Shown here: piece after piece, positions 8,451 to 17,887 of the stretch
Layout of the letters: the number at the start of each line of letters is the position of its first letter
Position numbering within the stretch: the stretch's first letter is position 1
DNA from: Micromonospora chaiyaphumensis
Lineage (GTDB): Bacteria > Actinomycetota > Actinomycetes > Mycobacteriales > Micromonosporaceae
Assembly: GCF_900091435.1 (NCBI RefSeq)
Contig: NZ_FMCS01000005.1
Location: 372,001-436,000 of the forward strand
Reading direction: 5' to 3'
DNA length: 64,000 nt
Translations under genes and position numbers: made by a program
Notes under the pieces: generated by a model
Seen by the model: the letters and a program-made list of their open reading frames with translations, nothing else
The model's database searches: none
Told to the model about the DNA's origin: nothing

Positions 8451-9767
8451 ATGATCATTCAGCAGATCCGCCGACTCGCCCTCGAGGTTCCGGCGGAGCA
8501 GCCGGCTCGTCCGCGGGTCCGCGTCCCGAACTGGCTACTCGTTCCCGGCCTGGCGTCGCTGGCCGTCTCGCTCGCGTTCTACGGCCTGTACCTGCGCGAC
8601 CATTCGCTGGCCGGGACCGACTTCCGCATGTACCTGGGAGCGACCAGGACGTTCCTGGACGGTGATCCGGTCTACCGGGCCGGCTACACCGGGCTGAACC
8701 TGCCGTACACGTACCCGCCGGTCACGATGACGTTCCTGATCCCGCTGACCTGGCTCGACGAGAACGTCGCGCTCTACGTGTGGAGCGTCGCGGGCCTGCT
8801 GGCGATGCTCGCCGTGGTCTGGCTGACCACCAGGATGACCGGTTACGAGGGCGTCCGCGGCCGGCTCGGTGTCGCCGCCGCCGTGCTCGCGGTGCTGCTG
8901 TGGACCGAGCCTCTGCAGCGCAACTTCCACCTCGGTCAGATCAACATCTTCGTCATGCTGCTGGTCGTGGTCGACCTCGCCCTGCCCGACCGGAGCCGGT
9001 TCAAGGGGATCGGCATCGGGGCGGCGACCGCGACCAAACTGCTGCCGGGCCTCTTCGTCGTCTACCTGCTGCTGACGCGACGGATCCGCGCGGCCGTCGT
9101 CGCGGCGGGCACCTTCGCCGGCCTCACCCTGCTGGGCGCGATCATCCAGCCGCGGAACTCGTTCGACTACTGGGTGACCGGCCGGGCGTTCGACAACCAG
9201 CCGATGCTCGGCGGGTCGGGCCCGCGGTACGCCGGCAACCAGTCCCTGCAGGGTCTCGTCGCCCGTCAGCTCGACACCAACGAGCTGAACACGAGCTGGT
9301 GGATGTTGTCCGTGGTCGTCGTGGCGGTGGCCGGGCTCGCACTCGCGACCGCGCTGCAGCGCAACGGCGAGGAGGCGATGGCCCTCGTGGTCGTGGGTTG
9401 CACGATGCTCCTCATCTCGCCGGTGAGCTGGTCGCACTACTGGCTCTGGACCGCTCCGATGGCGGTGGTGCTCATCGACGTCGTGCGGCGCTCGCGAGGC
9501 GTGGCCCGTGTGGTCGCCGGCGTGGTCGCGGTCGCGGCGACCCTGCCCTTCCTCCTGTGGCCGGGCACCATCCCGACCGGCGAGACCATCCCGCGGGGCC
9601 TGATCTGGAACTCGGCCCACATGGAGGGGCGGGCGAAGTGGCTCGCCGCCGACTCCTACTCGCTGACCGTGCTGGTGCTCTTCGCGCTCGCCGCGCTCTG
9701 GCTGGTCCACCGGAGACGTGCCGAGCGGGCGGTGACTCCCGCGGCCGACGTCCCCGACGGGGGGTGA
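8451..9767 (+). CDS. GT87-family membrane mannosyltransferase-like protein (DUF2029)
   Basis: This 438-residue polytopic protein has about ten membrane spans. After the first span it shows GTDFRMYLGATRTFLDGDPVY and then LPYTYPPVTMTFLIPL, the hallmark of the GT-C family GT87, in which the early Asp is catalytic. Members such as mycobacterial PimE use polyprenyl-phosphate mannose to extend mannolipids on the outer membrane face. The precise acceptor here is unknown. TACTAT at 8436-8441 resembles a -10 box nine bases before the ATG and no Shine-Dalgarno is visible, so the transcript may be nearly leaderless. It stands alone after the liv terminator. Confidence 0.82.
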   Translation: MIIQQIRRLALEVPAEQPARPRVRVPNWLLVPGLASLAVSLAFYGLYLRDHSLAGTDFRMYLGATRTFLDGDPVYRAGYTGLNLPYTYPPVTMTFLIPLTWLDENVALYVWSVAGLLAMLAVVWLTTRMTGYEGVRGRLGVAAAVLAVLLWTEPLQRNFHLGQINIFVMLLVVVDLALPDRSRFKGIGIGAATATKLLPGLFVVYLLLTRRIRAAVVAAGTFAGLTLLGAIIQPRNSFDYWVTGRAFDNQPMLGGSGPRYAGNQSLQGLVARQLDTNELNTSWWMLSVVVVAVAGLALATALQRNGEEAMALVVVGCTMLLISPVSWSHYWLWTAPMAVVLIDVVRRSRGVARVVAGVVAVAATLPFLLWPGTIPTGETIPRGLIWNSAHMEGRAKWLAADSYSLTVLVLFALAALWLVHRRRAERAVTPAADVPDGG

Positions 9768-9781
9768 TGCGGGACACAAAC

Positions 9782-9851
9782 GATACGGATCGGTTCCGTA
9801 TCGAAACCTTCTCACCTACGCTCGTCTGCGTTACGAGTCTGTCCCGTATCG
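9782..9851 (+). promoter_or_regulatory. Promoter and operator of the DHA2 efflux gene
   Basis: GATACGGA (9782-9789) and TCCGTATC (9795-9802) form a perfect inverted repeat with a 5-bp spacer. The right arm overlaps a candidate -35 (TTCCGT, 9794-9799), which lies 17 bp before a candidate -10 (TACGCT, 9817-9822). A further half-site CCGTATCG occurs at 9844-9851 in the leader. This layout fits repression by the TetR protein encoded downstream. Confidence 0.6.
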
Positions 9852-9885
9852 TATTTGACGCGGGTGAGTCGGGGGGAGAACCCGA

Positions 9886-11451
9886 GTGGAACCGCACGAG
9901 AACACCGGACACCCGAGGAGGTGGGCGATCCTGGGGGTGCTGGTGATCAGCCTCCTCGTGGTCGTCCTCGACAACACGATCCTCAACGTCGCCCTGCGTA
10001 CCCTCGCCGACCCCGTGCACGGCCTCGGGGCCAGCCAGGGCGAGCTGGAGTGGGCGATCAACTCCTACACCCTGGTCTTCGCCGGGCTGCTGTTCACCTT
10101 CGGCGTCCTCGGCGACCGCCTCGGCCGCAAGCGCTTCCTGATGGTCGGCCTGGCCCTGTTCGGGCTGGCCTCGCTGCTCTCCGCGTACGCCCAGGACCCG
10201 GGCCAGCTGATCGCCACCCGCGCCCTGATGGGTGTCGGCGGCGCGGCCATCATGCCGGTGACCCTGTCGATCATCTCCAACGTCTTCGACCCGCGGGAGC
10301 GGGCCAAGGCGATCGGCGTCTGGGCCGGTGCGGTCGGCCTGGCCGTGGCCATCGGCCCGGTGCTGGGCGGCGCCCTGCTCGAGCACTACTGGTGGGGCTC
10401 GGTCTTCCTCATCAACGTGCCCGTCGTGGCGCTCGGCGTGGTGCTCGTCGCCGCCCTCGTCCCGGAGTCCCGGGACCCCCGGCCGGGCCGGGTCGATCTC
10501 CTCGGCGTGCTGCTCTCGGTGGTCGGCCTGGTCGCCCTCACCTACGGCATCATCGACGGCGGCGAGCACGGCTTCGACCGGGCCCGGGTCTGGCTGGCGG
10601 TCGTCGGCGGGCTCGCGGTGCTCGGCTGGTTCGTGGCCCACGAACTGCGCAGCGACCACCCGTCGCTGGACGTCCGGCTGTTCCGGGTGCCCCGGTTCGC
10701 CGCCCCGGTGGCGCTGGTCGGCCTGGTCTTCTTCGCGGCCATGGGCGTGATGTTCTTCGGCGCGTTCTACCTCCAGCTGGTCCGCGGCTACAGCCCGCTG
10801 GAGAGCGGCCTGCTCTTCCTGCCCTTCGCGGCCGCCCAGCTGATCTTCGCGCCGCGCAGCGCCGCCATGGTCCGCCGCTACGGCGGCCGGGCGGTCGCCG
10901 GGGTCGGGCTGCTGCTCACCGCCGCCGCGCTCGGCGCGTTCGTGCTCATCGACGCGGACACCCCGATCTGGATCTTCTCGGCGCTGGGCTTCGTGCAGGG
11001 CGCCGGGATGGCCAACATCATGCCGCCCGCCACCGAGTCGATCATGTCGGCGCTGCCCCGGGAGAAGGCCGGCGTGGGCTCGGCCGTGAGCAACACCGTC
11101 CGCCAGGTGGCCGGCGCGCTCGGCGTGGCGGTGCTCGGCTCGGTGCTCTCCGCCGTCTACCGCAACGACGTGGCCTCGGCCGTGTCCGCCCTGCCCGCCC
11201 CCGTCCGCGACGCGGCCCAGGAGTCCATCTCCGGGGCGTACGCCGTGGCCGGCCGGCTCGGGGCCGGCGCGCCCCGGCTCATCGACGCGGCGAACGACTC
11301 GTTCGTCTCGGCGATGCACTGGGCGGCCGGGATCTCCGCGCTGGTGGCGCTGCTCGGCATGGGCATTGTGCTGCGCTGGATGCCGGGCCGACCGGTGCTC
11401 GAGCCCGAGGCCCAGCCGGCCACCGAGCCGGAGTTGGCCGGGACCGCGTAG
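9886..11451 (+). CDS. MFS efflux transporter, DHA2 (14-span) family
   Basis: This 521-residue polytopic proton-drug antiporter shows motif A GDRLGRKRFLMVG after the second span, NTILNVALRTL in the first span and GGALLEHYWWGSVFLINVP in the middle, as in EmrB/QacA-type pumps. It would expel a toxic or self-made hydrophobic compound across the membrane. The GTG start at 9886 follows GGGGGAG. The gene ends 11 bp before a TetR-family regulator on the same strand, and an inverted-repeat operator lies in the promoter. The substrate is unknown. Confidence 0.92.
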   Translation: MEPHENTGHPRRWAILGVLVISLLVVVLDNTILNVALRTLADPVHGLGASQGELEWAINSYTLVFAGLLFTFGVLGDRLGRKRFLMVGLALFGLASLLSAYAQDPGQLIATRALMGVGGAAIMPVTLSIISNVFDPRERAKAIGVWAGAVGLAVAIGPVLGGALLEHYWWGSVFLINVPVVALGVVLVAALVPESRDPRPGRVDLLGVLLSVVGLVALTYGIIDGGEHGFDRARVWLAVVGGLAVLGWFVAHELRSDHPSLDVRLFRVPRFAAPVALVGLVFFAAMGVMFFGAFYLQLVRGYSPLESGLLFLPFAAAQLIFAPRSAAMVRRYGGRAVAGVGLLLTAAALGAFVLIDADTPIWIFSALGFVQGAGMANIMPPATESIMSALPREKAGVGSAVSNTVRQVAGALGVAVLGSVLSAVYRNDVASAVSALPAPVRDAAQESISGAYAVAGRLGAGAPRLIDAANDSFVSAMHWAAGISALVALLGMGIVLRWMPGRPVLEPEAQPATEPELAGTA

Positions 11452-11462
11452 GTTCGGCGACA

Positions 11463-12071
11463 ATGTCTGACATGACTTCCACAGCTGATGCTCCGCGGTC
11501 GCCCGGGCGACCGCGGAGCATCCGCGCGGACGAGGCGATCGTGGAGGCCACCCTCGACCTGCTCGCCGAGGGCAGCACCATCGAGGCGCTCTCCATCGAG
11601 GCGATCGCCGCCCGCGCCGGGGTGGGCAAGGCCACCATCTACCGCCGCTGGTCCGGCAAGGACGCGTTGCTCATGGACGCGCTGCGCCGGCTCAAGGGGG
11701 TGCCGCCCCAGCCCGCCGGGCAATCCGTCCGCGACGACCTGGTGCTGCTCGTGGGCGCGGTCGGCCACAACGTCGACCCGCGGGCCGCCAAGATCATGCC
11801 CTGCCTGGTGCCCGAGGTGAACCGCAGCCCCGACCACTACCAGCTCTACCAGAACATCGTGGCGCCGCGCCGGCAGCTGATGCGGGAGGTGCTGCGCCGC
11901 GGGGTGGACAGCGGCGAACTCCGCGCCGACCTCGACATCGAGCTGGCCATGGCGCTGCTCAGCGGCCCCATGGTGCTCCAGCGGGTGCTGCGCTGGCACC
12001 CCGAGCTGGACGAGCGGATCCTTCCGGAGCGCGTCGTGGACAGCGTCCTCGAAGGCCTCCGCGCCCGCTGA
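11463..12071 (+). CDS. TetR-family transcriptional regulator of the efflux pump
   Basis: This 202-residue protein has an N-terminal TetR helix-turn-helix (IEAIAARAGVGKATIYRRWSGKDALL, about residues 43-68) and a helical C-terminal ligand domain of the TetR_C type. It follows the DHA2 pump by 11 bp and most likely represses it through the repeat at 9782-9802. Starts at 11463 and 11472 are both possible. No clear Shine-Dalgarno is present, and TAGGTT at 11449-11454, eight bases upstream, could be the -10 of an internal leaderless promoter. A 36-bp perfect DNA palindrome spans codons 9-20. Confidence 0.9.
   Translation: MSDMTSTADAPRSPGRPRSIRADEAIVEATLDLLAEGSTIEALSIEAIAARAGVGKATIYRRWSGKDALLMDALRRLKGVPPQPAGQSVRDDLVLLVGAVGHNVDPRAAKIMPCLVPEVNRSPDHYQLYQNIVAPRRQLMREVLRRGVDSGELRADLDIELAMALLSGPMVLQRVLRWHPELDERILPERVVDSVLEGLRAR
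11487..11522. repeat. 36-bp perfect palindrome inside the tetR reading frame
   Basis: The left arm GATGCTCCGCGGTCGCCC (11487-11504) is the exact reverse complement of the right arm (11505-11522), with no spacer. It is codon-aligned and encodes DAPRSPGRPRSI, which therefore also reads on the other strand. In RNA it would form an 18-bp hairpin 24 bases after the start codon. In DNA it could be a cruciform or a protein-binding site. Confidence 0.9.
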
Positions 12072-12093
12072 CCCCGGGCCCCGGCCGCTCGCG

Positions 12094-14013
12094 TCAGGCG
12101 GCCGGGGTGCGCAGGCGGTGCAGGCGCAGGGCGAGCTGCACCTCAAGGGCGCGCTCCGGCTTCTGCCAGTCCGCGCCGAGCAGCTGCCCGACCCGCTCCA
12201 GCCGCTGGGTCACCGTGTTGACGTGCACGTGCAGCAGCTCCGCCGCGCGGGCCAGGCTGCCGCCCACCCCGAAGTACGCCTCCAGGGTCTTCACCAGCGC
12301 CGTGCCGCGCCGGGCGTCGTAGTCGACCACCGGCCCCACCGTCGCGGTGAGGAAGCGGGCCACGTCCCGGTCGCCCGAGTCGCCCACCGCACCCAGCAGC
12401 AGCCCGACGAAGCCCAGCTCGGCGGTGCTCGCCCCCTGCCCGGCCCGGCCCAACGCGCCCAGCGCCGTCAGGCACCGCTCCGCCTCGGCGAACGTGGTCG
12501 CCAGCGAGGCCGGCCCCGTCGAGGGCCCGCTCGACCCGGCGGTCACCGGCCGGCCGGTCACCCGGGAGAGGTCCCGGGCCACCGCCCGGGCCGCGCCGCC
12601 CGCGTCCTGGCCGGGCAGCATGAGCACCACCCGCCCGTCGCGCGCCGCGGCCAGCCCGCCCCGCGTCGAGGCGTACGTGGTGGCCCAGGACAGCACCCGC
12701 TGCCGGGCCGAGCCGGTGGCGGCGATCGCGTCGTCGCCGACCGCCACGAGCACGTGCGGGGCGTCCAGGTCCACCCCGAGCCGGCGGGCCCGGCTGCGCA
12801 GCGCGTCGGCGTCCCGCAGCGGCCGGGCGATCAGGTCGTCCAGCAGCTCGCCCCGGACCCGCCCCTCCGCCTCCGCCACCGTCCGGCGGAACAGCAGCAG
12901 CAGCGCCGTGACCAGTGCGGCCCGCTCCAGGATCCGCTGGTCGGCGTCGACCAGCTCGCCGTCCGGGCGCAGCACCAGCGCGCCCAGGTTCTCCGCGCCG
13001 GCCACCACGGCGGCGTACCAGAGCGGCCCCCGGCGGACGCTGCGCCCCTCGGTGCGGGACGCGGCCACCGCCTCGACGATGTCCGCCCGGTCCGGCTCCT
13101 CGATCTCGCCCACCCGGGCCAGCCGCCGCCCCTCGGCGTCCAGCGCCAGCAGCGCCCCGCCGAGCACCTCGGTGACCGCCGCCGCCACGTCCTCCATCCC
13201 GCCGCCGCGCACCACCAGGGCGGTCATCCGGTCGTGGGCGGCCGCGGCCCGCTCCACCGAGCTGCTGTGCGCCCGGATCGTGCTGTTCGCCGCCGAAAGC
13301 TCCTCCAGCGCCGACCGGGTCTCGGCCAGCAGCCGGGCCGTGTCGATCGCCACGGCGGCGTGCGCGGCCAGCGAGACCAGCAGCGACACCTCCTCCCGGG
13401 CGAACGGCCGGGCGGAGCGGTTGGCCGCGTACAGCACGCCGATCACGCTCGACCCCAGCCGCAGCGGGACACCGAGGATGGCCACGAGGCCCTCCTCGCC
13501 CACCCCGCCGTCGATCTCGCCGGTGTGCTTGAAGCGGTCGTCCTCCTGGTAGTTCGAGGTGACGTACGGGGTGCCGGTCTGCGCCACGAGACCGCCCAGG
13601 CCGTCGCCCATCTCCAGCCGCAGCCGCTGGAACCGCGCCGAGATCGACCCGTCGGTCACCCGCATGTAGGTGTCGCCGCGCTCGTCGTCGTTGAGCGTCA
13701 TGTACGCCACGTCGGTGCCGAGCAGGATCCGCGCCCGGTGCACGATGGCCCGCAGCACGTCGTCCAGGTCACGCAGCCCGGCCAGGTCGCTGGCCGTGTC
13801 GTACAGGCCGGAGAGCTCGGTCTCCCGGCGGCGGCGCCGCTCCAGCAGCGCGCGCACCCGCAGCGCCACCAGCTTCGCCTGCTCCAGCTCGGCGAGGCGC
13901 TCGGCGGGCAGGCCGGCGGCGCGGGCGGCGACCAGCGGCCCCTCGAACTCGACCGCGGCGGCCTCCCGCGCCAGCAGCTCCAGGAACTCGACCGGCGACG
14001 ACATGACCGACAT
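12094..14013 (-). CDS. GAF-domain PucR/CdaR-type transcriptional regulator
   Basis: This 639-residue regulator has an N-terminal coiled region (about 35-68) and a GAF sensor domain at about 70-220 ([40 protein letters not shown]). A second coil and a GGDEF-like middle domain follow, then the C-terminal PucR helix-turn-helix ([32 protein letters not shown]) at about 575-630. It lies 14 bases downstream of the 3-hydroxybutyrate dehydrogenase gene on the same strand, so it probably activates that operon or a ketone-body/acetoacetate pathway in response to a small ligand. The start may be 14013 or 14004. The 3' end converges on tetR with a 22-bp gap. Confidence 0.88.
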   Translation of the reverse strand: MSVMSSPVEFLELLAREAAAVEFEGPLVAARAAGLPAERLAELEQAKLVALRVRALLERRRRRETELSGLYDTASDLAGLRDLDDVLRAIVHRARILLGTDVAYMTLNDDERGDTYMRVTDGSISARFQRLRLEMGDGLGGLVAQTGTPYVTSNYQEDDRFKHTGEIDGGVGEEGLVAILGVPLRLGSSVIGVLYAANRSARPFAREEVSLLVSLAAHAAVAIDTARLLAETRSALEELSAANSTIRAHSSSVERAAAAHDRMTALVVRGGGMEDVAAAVTEVLGGALLALDAEGRRLARVGEIEEPDRADIVEAVAASRTEGRSVRRGPLWYAAVVAGAENLGALVLRPDGELVDADQRILERAALVTALLLLFRRTVAEAEGRVRGELLDDLIARPLRDADALRSRARRLGVDLDAPHVLVAVGDDAIAATGSARQRVLSWATTYASTRGGLAAARDGRVVLMLPGQDAGGAARAVARDLSRVTGRPVTAGSSGPSTGPASLATTFAEAERCLTALGALGRAGQGASTAELGFVGLLLGAVGDSGDRDVARFLTATVGPVVDYDARRGTALVKTLEAYFGVGGSLARAAELLHVHVNTVTQRLERVGQLLGADWQKPERALEVQLALRLHRLRTPAA

Positions 14014-14027
14014 TGTGCGCGAGGCCA

Positions 14028-14810
14028 CTAGTTGGCCGTCCAGCCCCCGTCGAGGGCGATCGACGCGCCGGTGATGAACGCGGCGGGCGGCGAGCACAGG
14101 TACGCGACCAGCTCCGCCACCTCCTCCGGCTCGATCAGCCGCTTGATCGCCGCCCGGGCCAGCATGATCTTCTCGACCACCTCGTCCTCGCCGATGCCGT
14201 GGCTGGCCGCCTGGTCGGCGATCTGGCTCTCCACCAGCGCGGTCCGCACGTACGCCGGGTTGATGCAGTTGGCGGTCACCCCGTGCGCGGCGCCCTCCAG
14301 CGCCACCACCTTCGACAGCCCCTCCAGGGCGTGCTTCGCCGAGACGTACGCCGCCTTGTACGGCGAGGCGCGCAGCCCGTGCACCGAGGAGATGTTGACG
14401 ATCCGGCCCCACCCGTTCGCGTACATCCGGGGCAGCGCCCGGCGGATCAGCAGGAAGGGCGCCTCCACCATCACCCGCTGGATGTACTCGAAGCGCTCGA
14501 CGGGGAAGTCCTGCACCGGCGCGACGTGCTGGAGGCCGGCGTTGTTGACCACGATGTCCACGTCGACGTCGAGCCGGTCCACCGCCTCCGCGTCGGCCAG
14601 GTCGACACCCTCCGCCCGGCCGCCCGCCTCCGCGGCCACCGCCTTGGCCGCCTCCACGTTGCGGTCGACCACCAGCACCGCCGCGCCGGCCGCCGCCAGG
14701 CGCAGGGCGCAGGCCCGTCCGATGCCGCTGCCACCACCGGTCACCAGCGCGGCGCGACCGGAGAGGTCGACGTTCACGACGTGGGGGACCGCCACGGGTT
14801 CTGCCGTCAT
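14028..14810 (-). CDS. 3-hydroxybutyrate dehydrogenase (SDR family)
   Basis: This 260-residue short-chain dehydrogenase has the cofactor motif [33 protein letters not shown] (the wording around NAG is diagnostic for D-3-hydroxybutyrate dehydrogenases), catalytic Ser in NISSVHG and the YVSAKH Tyr-Lys pair. It interconverts D-3-hydroxybutyrate and acetoacetate with NAD, linking polyhydroxybutyrate or ketone-body breakdown to central metabolism. The ATG at 14810 lies eight bases after a TAACTT box, with no Shine-Dalgarno, suggesting a leaderless transcript. A PucR-type regulator follows in the same operon. Confidence 0.85.
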   Translation of the reverse strand: MTAEPVAVPHVVNVDLSGRAALVTGGGSGIGRACALRLAAAGAAVLVVDRNVEAAKAVAAEAGGRAEGVDLADAEAVDRLDVDVDIVVNNAGLQHVAPVQDFPVERFEYIQRVMVEAPFLLIRRALPRMYANGWGRIVNISSVHGLRASPYKAAYVSAKHALEGLSKVVALEGAAHGVTANCINPAYVRTALVESQIADQAASHGIGEDEVVEKIMLARAAIKRLIEPEEVAELVAYLCSPPAAFITGASIALDGGWTAN

Positions 14811-14944
14811 GGCGCAAGAAGTTACGAGCTGTGTGGCCGGCGGCACATGGGGCGGCGACACATACTCGACCGCTTCAGTGTGTGGCGCGGATCGTGTCCG
14901 CCGCTCCCGGCGTGTCCGGCCGGTCGGGCGTCGGGGCGCACCAG

Positions 14945-14967
14945 TAGGGTGTCGAACACACGTACTG
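14945..14967 (+). promoter_or_regulatory. ruvC promoter -10 with candidate LexA (SOS) box
   Basis: TAGGGT (14945-14950) resembles a -10 box. It is followed at once by TCGAACACACGTACTG, which matches the actinobacterial LexA core GAAC-N4-GTTC with one mismatch (GAAC-ACAC-GTAC, 14954-14965). A LexA site there would block initiation. SOS control of ruvCAB is known in other actinobacteria. Its presence here is inferred from this match. Confidence 0.5.
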
Positions 14968-14990
14968 CTGGAGCTCGGGGAGGAGGCGGC

Positions 14991-15518
14991 GTGCGCGTGC
15001 TGGGCGTCGACCCGGGGCTGACCCGGTGCGGGGTCGGCGTGGTCGAGGGCGTGCCGGGCCGCCCCTGCACCCTCGTCGCCTACTACGTGGTCTACACCGA
15101 TCCCGCCGACGACCTGCCGCTGCGCCTGCTGCACCTGGACCGCTCGCTCACCGACCTGGTCGCCGAGCACCGCCCCGACGCCGTGGCCGTCGAGCGGGTC
15201 TTCAGCCAGCACAACGTCCGCACCGTGATGGGCACCGCCCAGGCCAGCGGGATCGCCGTGCTCGCCGGGGCGCGGGCCGGGCTGCCCGTGCAGACCTACA
15301 CCCCGAGCGAGGTGAAGGCGGCGGTGACCGGTTCCGGCCAGGCCGACAAGGCGCAGATGACCGCCATGGTCACCCGGCTGCTGCGGCTGCCCGAGCCGCC
15401 CCGCCCGGCCGACGCCGCCGACGCCCTGGCCCTGGCCATCTGCCACGTCTGGCGCGGCGGCACCCGGTCCAAGCTGGCCGCCGCGGCCGAGCGGGCCCGA
15501 CGAGGAGGAGTGCGATGA
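14991..15518 (+). CDS. ruvC: Crossover junction endodeoxyribonuclease RuvC
   Basis: This 175-residue Holliday-junction resolvase starts [14 protein letters not shown], with the first catalytic Asp in DPG. It continues with [10 protein letters not shown] (catalytic Glu) and ends the active site with [12 protein letters not shown] (two Asp). It cleaves four-way junctions positioned by RuvAB. The GTG at 14991 follows GGGAGGAGG, and the much longer open frame upstream is a shadow of the dehydrogenase. It overlaps ruvA by ATGA. A -10 and a LexA-like site lie upstream. Confidence 0.96.
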   Translation: MRVLGVDPGLTRCGVGVVEGVPGRPCTLVAYYVVYTDPADDLPLRLLHLDRSLTDLVAEHRPDAVAVERVFSQHNVRTVMGTAQASGIAVLAGARAGLPVQTYTPSEVKAAVTGSGQADKAQMTAMVTRLLRLPEPPRPADAADALALAICHVWRGGTRSKLAAAAERARRGGVR

Positions 15519-16117
15519 TCGCCAGCGTGCGCGGCACGGTGACCGCGACCGGTCCGGACCACGCCGTGGTGGAGGTGGGCGGCATCGGCCTGGCCGTGCA
15601 GTGCGCCCCCGGCACCATCGCGGAACTGCGGGTCGGCCAGCCCGCCCGGCTGGCCACCAGCCTGGTGGTCCGCGAGGACTCGCTCACCCTCTACGGCTTC
15701 CCGGACGACGACGCCAAGCAGCTGTTCGAGCTGCTGCAGACCGCCAGCGGGGTCGGGCCGCGGCTGGCCCAGGCGGTGCTGGCCGTGCACACCCCGGACG
15801 CGGTCCGCAAGGCCATCGCCAACGCCGACACCGCGGCGCTGACCCGGGTGCCCGGCATCGGCAAGAAGGGCGCCGAGCGGCTCGTGCTCGAACTGCGGGA
15901 CCGGATCGGCCCGGTGCCGGTGGGCGCCGACGGCGCGGCCGGGGTGACCGGCGGCGCCTGGCCGGAGCAGGTCCGCCAGGCGCTGGTCGGGCTCGGCTGG
16001 ACCGCCGCGCAGGCCGAGCAGGCGGTGGCCGCGGTCGCGGAGACCGTCGACGGGGAGACCCCGCCCGTGCCGGTCCTGCTCAAGCAGGCCATCCGCCTCC
16101 TGGGCCGCACCCGATGA
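15515..16117 (+). CDS. ruvA: Holliday junction branch-migration protein RuvA
   Basis: This 200-residue protein has an OB-fold N-terminal domain ([32 protein letters not shown]), two helix-hairpin-helix motifs ([30 protein letters not shown]) and a C-terminal domain III ([17 protein letters not shown]) that binds RuvB. Its tetramer clamps the junction. The ATG overlaps the ruvC stop and its own end overlaps ruvB, giving a tightly coupled ruvCAB set. Confidence 0.96.
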   Translation: MIASVRGTVTATGPDHAVVEVGGIGLAVQCAPGTIAELRVGQPARLATSLVVREDSLTLYGFPDDDAKQLFELLQTASGVGPRLAQAVLAVHTPDAVRKAIANADTAALTRVPGIGKKGAERLVLELRDRIGPVPVGADGAAGVTGGAWPEQVRQALVGLGWTAAQAEQAVAAVAETVDGETPPVPVLLKQAIRLLGRTR

Positions 16118-17178
16118 CGAACGAGAACCTCGTCTCGGCGTACGTCAGCGACGCGGAACGGGACGCGGAGGCCAGCGTCCGGCCCCGGCGGCTGGAGGAG
16201 TTCATCGCCCAGCACCGGGTCCGCGACCAGCTCGACCTGCTGCTTCAGGGCGCGATGCGGCGTGGCTCCCCGCCCGACCACATCCTCCTCTCGGGGCCGC
16301 CCGGCCTCGGTAAGACCACCCTGGCCAACATCGTGGCCGCCGAGCTGGGCTCGGGGATCCGGGTGACCAGCGGCCCGGCCATCGAGCGCTCCGGCGACCT
16401 GGCCGCCATCCTGACCAGCCTCGCCGAGGGCGACGTGCTCTTCATCGACGAGATCCACCGGATCGCCAAGCCGGCCGAGGAACTGCTCTACAGCGCCATG
16501 GAGGACTTCCGGGTCGACGTGGTGGTCGGCAAGGGGCCGGGGGCGACCGCCATCCCGCTCGACGTCGAGCCGTTCACCCTGGTCGGCGCGACGACCCGGT
16601 CCGGCCTGCTCACCGGCCCGATGCGGGACCGGTTCGGCTTCGTGGCGCACCTCGACTTCTACTCACCGGCCGACCTGGAGGCGCTGCTGCACCGCTCGGC
16701 GCGGATCCTCGGCGTGCCGATCACGGAGGAGGGGGCGGCGGAGATCGCCGGCCGGTCCCGGGGCACGCCCCGGATCGCCAACCGGCTGCTGCGCCGGGTC
16801 CGGGACTTCGCGGAGGTCCGCGCCGAGGGCGTGGTCAACCTGGAGACGGCCCGGGCGGCCCTGACCGTCTACGACGTCGACGCGCTCGGCCTGGACCGCC
16901 TGGACCGCGCCGTGCTCACGGCCCTGGTCGACTCGTTCCGGGGCGGCCCCGTGGGGCTCTCCACGCTCGCCGTGGCGGTCGGGGAGCAGCCGGACACGGT
17001 CGAGGAGGTGTGCGAGCCCTTCCTGGTCCGGGCCGGGTTGCTGGCGCGTACGCCGCGCGGCCGGGTCGCCACGGCAGCCGCCTGGCACCATCTGGGGCGT
17101 ACCCCGCCGAATGGTACATTTGGTGCGGATGCCGCTCCGGTGCCCGATCTGTTCTCGGCGCAGACCGATCAGCCGTGA
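16114..17178 (+). CDS. ruvB: Holliday junction branch-migration ATPase RuvB
   Basis: This 354-residue AAA+ motor has Walker [13 protein letters not shown], Walker B LFIDEIHR, sensor 1 GATTRSG and an arginine finger region GPMRDRFGF. The C-terminal winged helix contains [15 protein letters not shown]. It drives branch migration as hexameric rings flanking RuvA. The length is normal for the family. It is the last gene of ruvCAB, followed by about 140 bp before yajC. Confidence 0.97.
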   Translation: MTNENLVSAYVSDAERDAEASVRPRRLEEFIAQHRVRDQLDLLLQGAMRRGSPPDHILLSGPPGLGKTTLANIVAAELGSGIRVTSGPAIERSGDLAAILTSLAEGDVLFIDEIHRIAKPAEELLYSAMEDFRVDVVVGKGPGATAIPLDVEPFTLVGATTRSGLLTGPMRDRFGFVAHLDFYSPADLEALLHRSARILGVPITEEGAAEIAGRSRGTPRIANRLLRRVRDFAEVRAEGVVNLETARAALTVYDVDALGLDRLDRAVLTALVDSFRGGPVGLSTLAVAVGEQPDTVEEVCEPFLVRAGLLARTPRGRVATAAAWHHLGRTPPNGTFGADAAPVPDLFSAQTDQP

Positions 17179-17224
17179 TCCGAACGTGATCTGTGCCGCA
17201 TTCGGTGTTCTCAGGTGCAGGGAT

Positions 17225-17298
17225 TAGACTTCGCCGCGGTTTGTACAGGACGTGAGAACTCGCCTCCGCTCCGGTGCCCCACGGGGCGTTGCGGAGGC
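17225..17298 (+). promoter_or_regulatory. yajC leader: candidate -10 and stem-loop
   Basis: TAGACT (17225-17230) is a plausible -10. The leader then contains GCCTCCGC (17262-17269) pairing with GCGGAGGC (17291-17298), with an inner GCCCC/GGGGC pair. The hairpin ends about 20 bases before the likely GTG start, where it could influence translation. Function is inferred only from the structure. Confidence 0.4.
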
Positions 17299-17318
17299 CA
17301 ATGGGAAGGTCGACAACC

Positions 17319-17663
17319 GTGCTTTACGCAGCAGCGAGTGGCGGGGGAGCCGGCGGTCTGACGCCGATCCTCATGATCGCTCTGCTCTTCGGCGTCATGT
17401 ACTTCATGATGATCCGCCCGCAGCAGAAGCGTCGCCGTGAGGCCGAGCAGATGCAGTCGGCGCTCGGCGTGGGCGACGAGGTGGTCACCATCGGCGGTCT
17501 CTACGGCACGGTGACCGGGGTCGAGGACGAGACCGTCCTGCTCGAGGTCGCCCCGGGCGTGCAGACCCGGTACGCGCGCCCGGCGATCGCCCGCGTGGTG
17601 AAGCGGGTCGAGGCCCCCGAGGCCGAGACGATCACCGAGGAAGCCGAGCCGGTCAAGGAGTGA
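17319..17663 (+). CDS. yajC: Preprotein translocase accessory subunit YajC
   Basis: This 114-residue protein has one membrane span (TPILMIALLFGVMYFMMI) directly followed by the family hallmark RPQQKRRREAEQMQ and a small cytoplasmic domain (LGVGDEVVTIGGLYGTVTGV). It associates with SecDF and YidC. A GTG start at 17319, with AAGG upstream, gives the usual length. An ATG at 17301 is possible, but it directly abuts a leader hairpin. It precedes secD and secF, as in most bacteria. Confidence 0.92.
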   Translation: MLYAAASGGGAGGLTPILMIALLFGVMYFMMIRPQQKRRREAEQMQSALGVGDEVVTIGGLYGTVTGVEDETVLLEVAPGVQTRYARPAIARVVKRVEAPEAETITEEAEPVKE

Positions 17664-17887
17664 CCACCGGCCCCGGACGGGGCAGCGGATTCACTCACAC
17701 AAGTGGATAGTTGGGTCGGCGTTCGACGCCGGCACGCGAGGCACCCCGCGCGACGCCGCCGCGTCGTGCGCCGGGGAGGCGTGCCGTCCGGCGGCGCCGA
17801 CCCGCCGGAGCAGTCGGGCGGACACCCCCGGCCCGACCATCTCGCCGCTGCCGAAGCGGCGCGACCGTACAGGGAGACAGGACAGCC

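Noticed and set aside
9472..11463. A 663-residue minus-strand frame
   Set aside because: It is the shadow of the DHA2 transporter, His/Glu/Arg-rich, with no family motif.
14013..14990. N-terminal extension of ruvC
   Set aside because: Antisense to the dehydrogenase. RuvC aligns fully from the GTG at 14991, which has a strong ribosome site.
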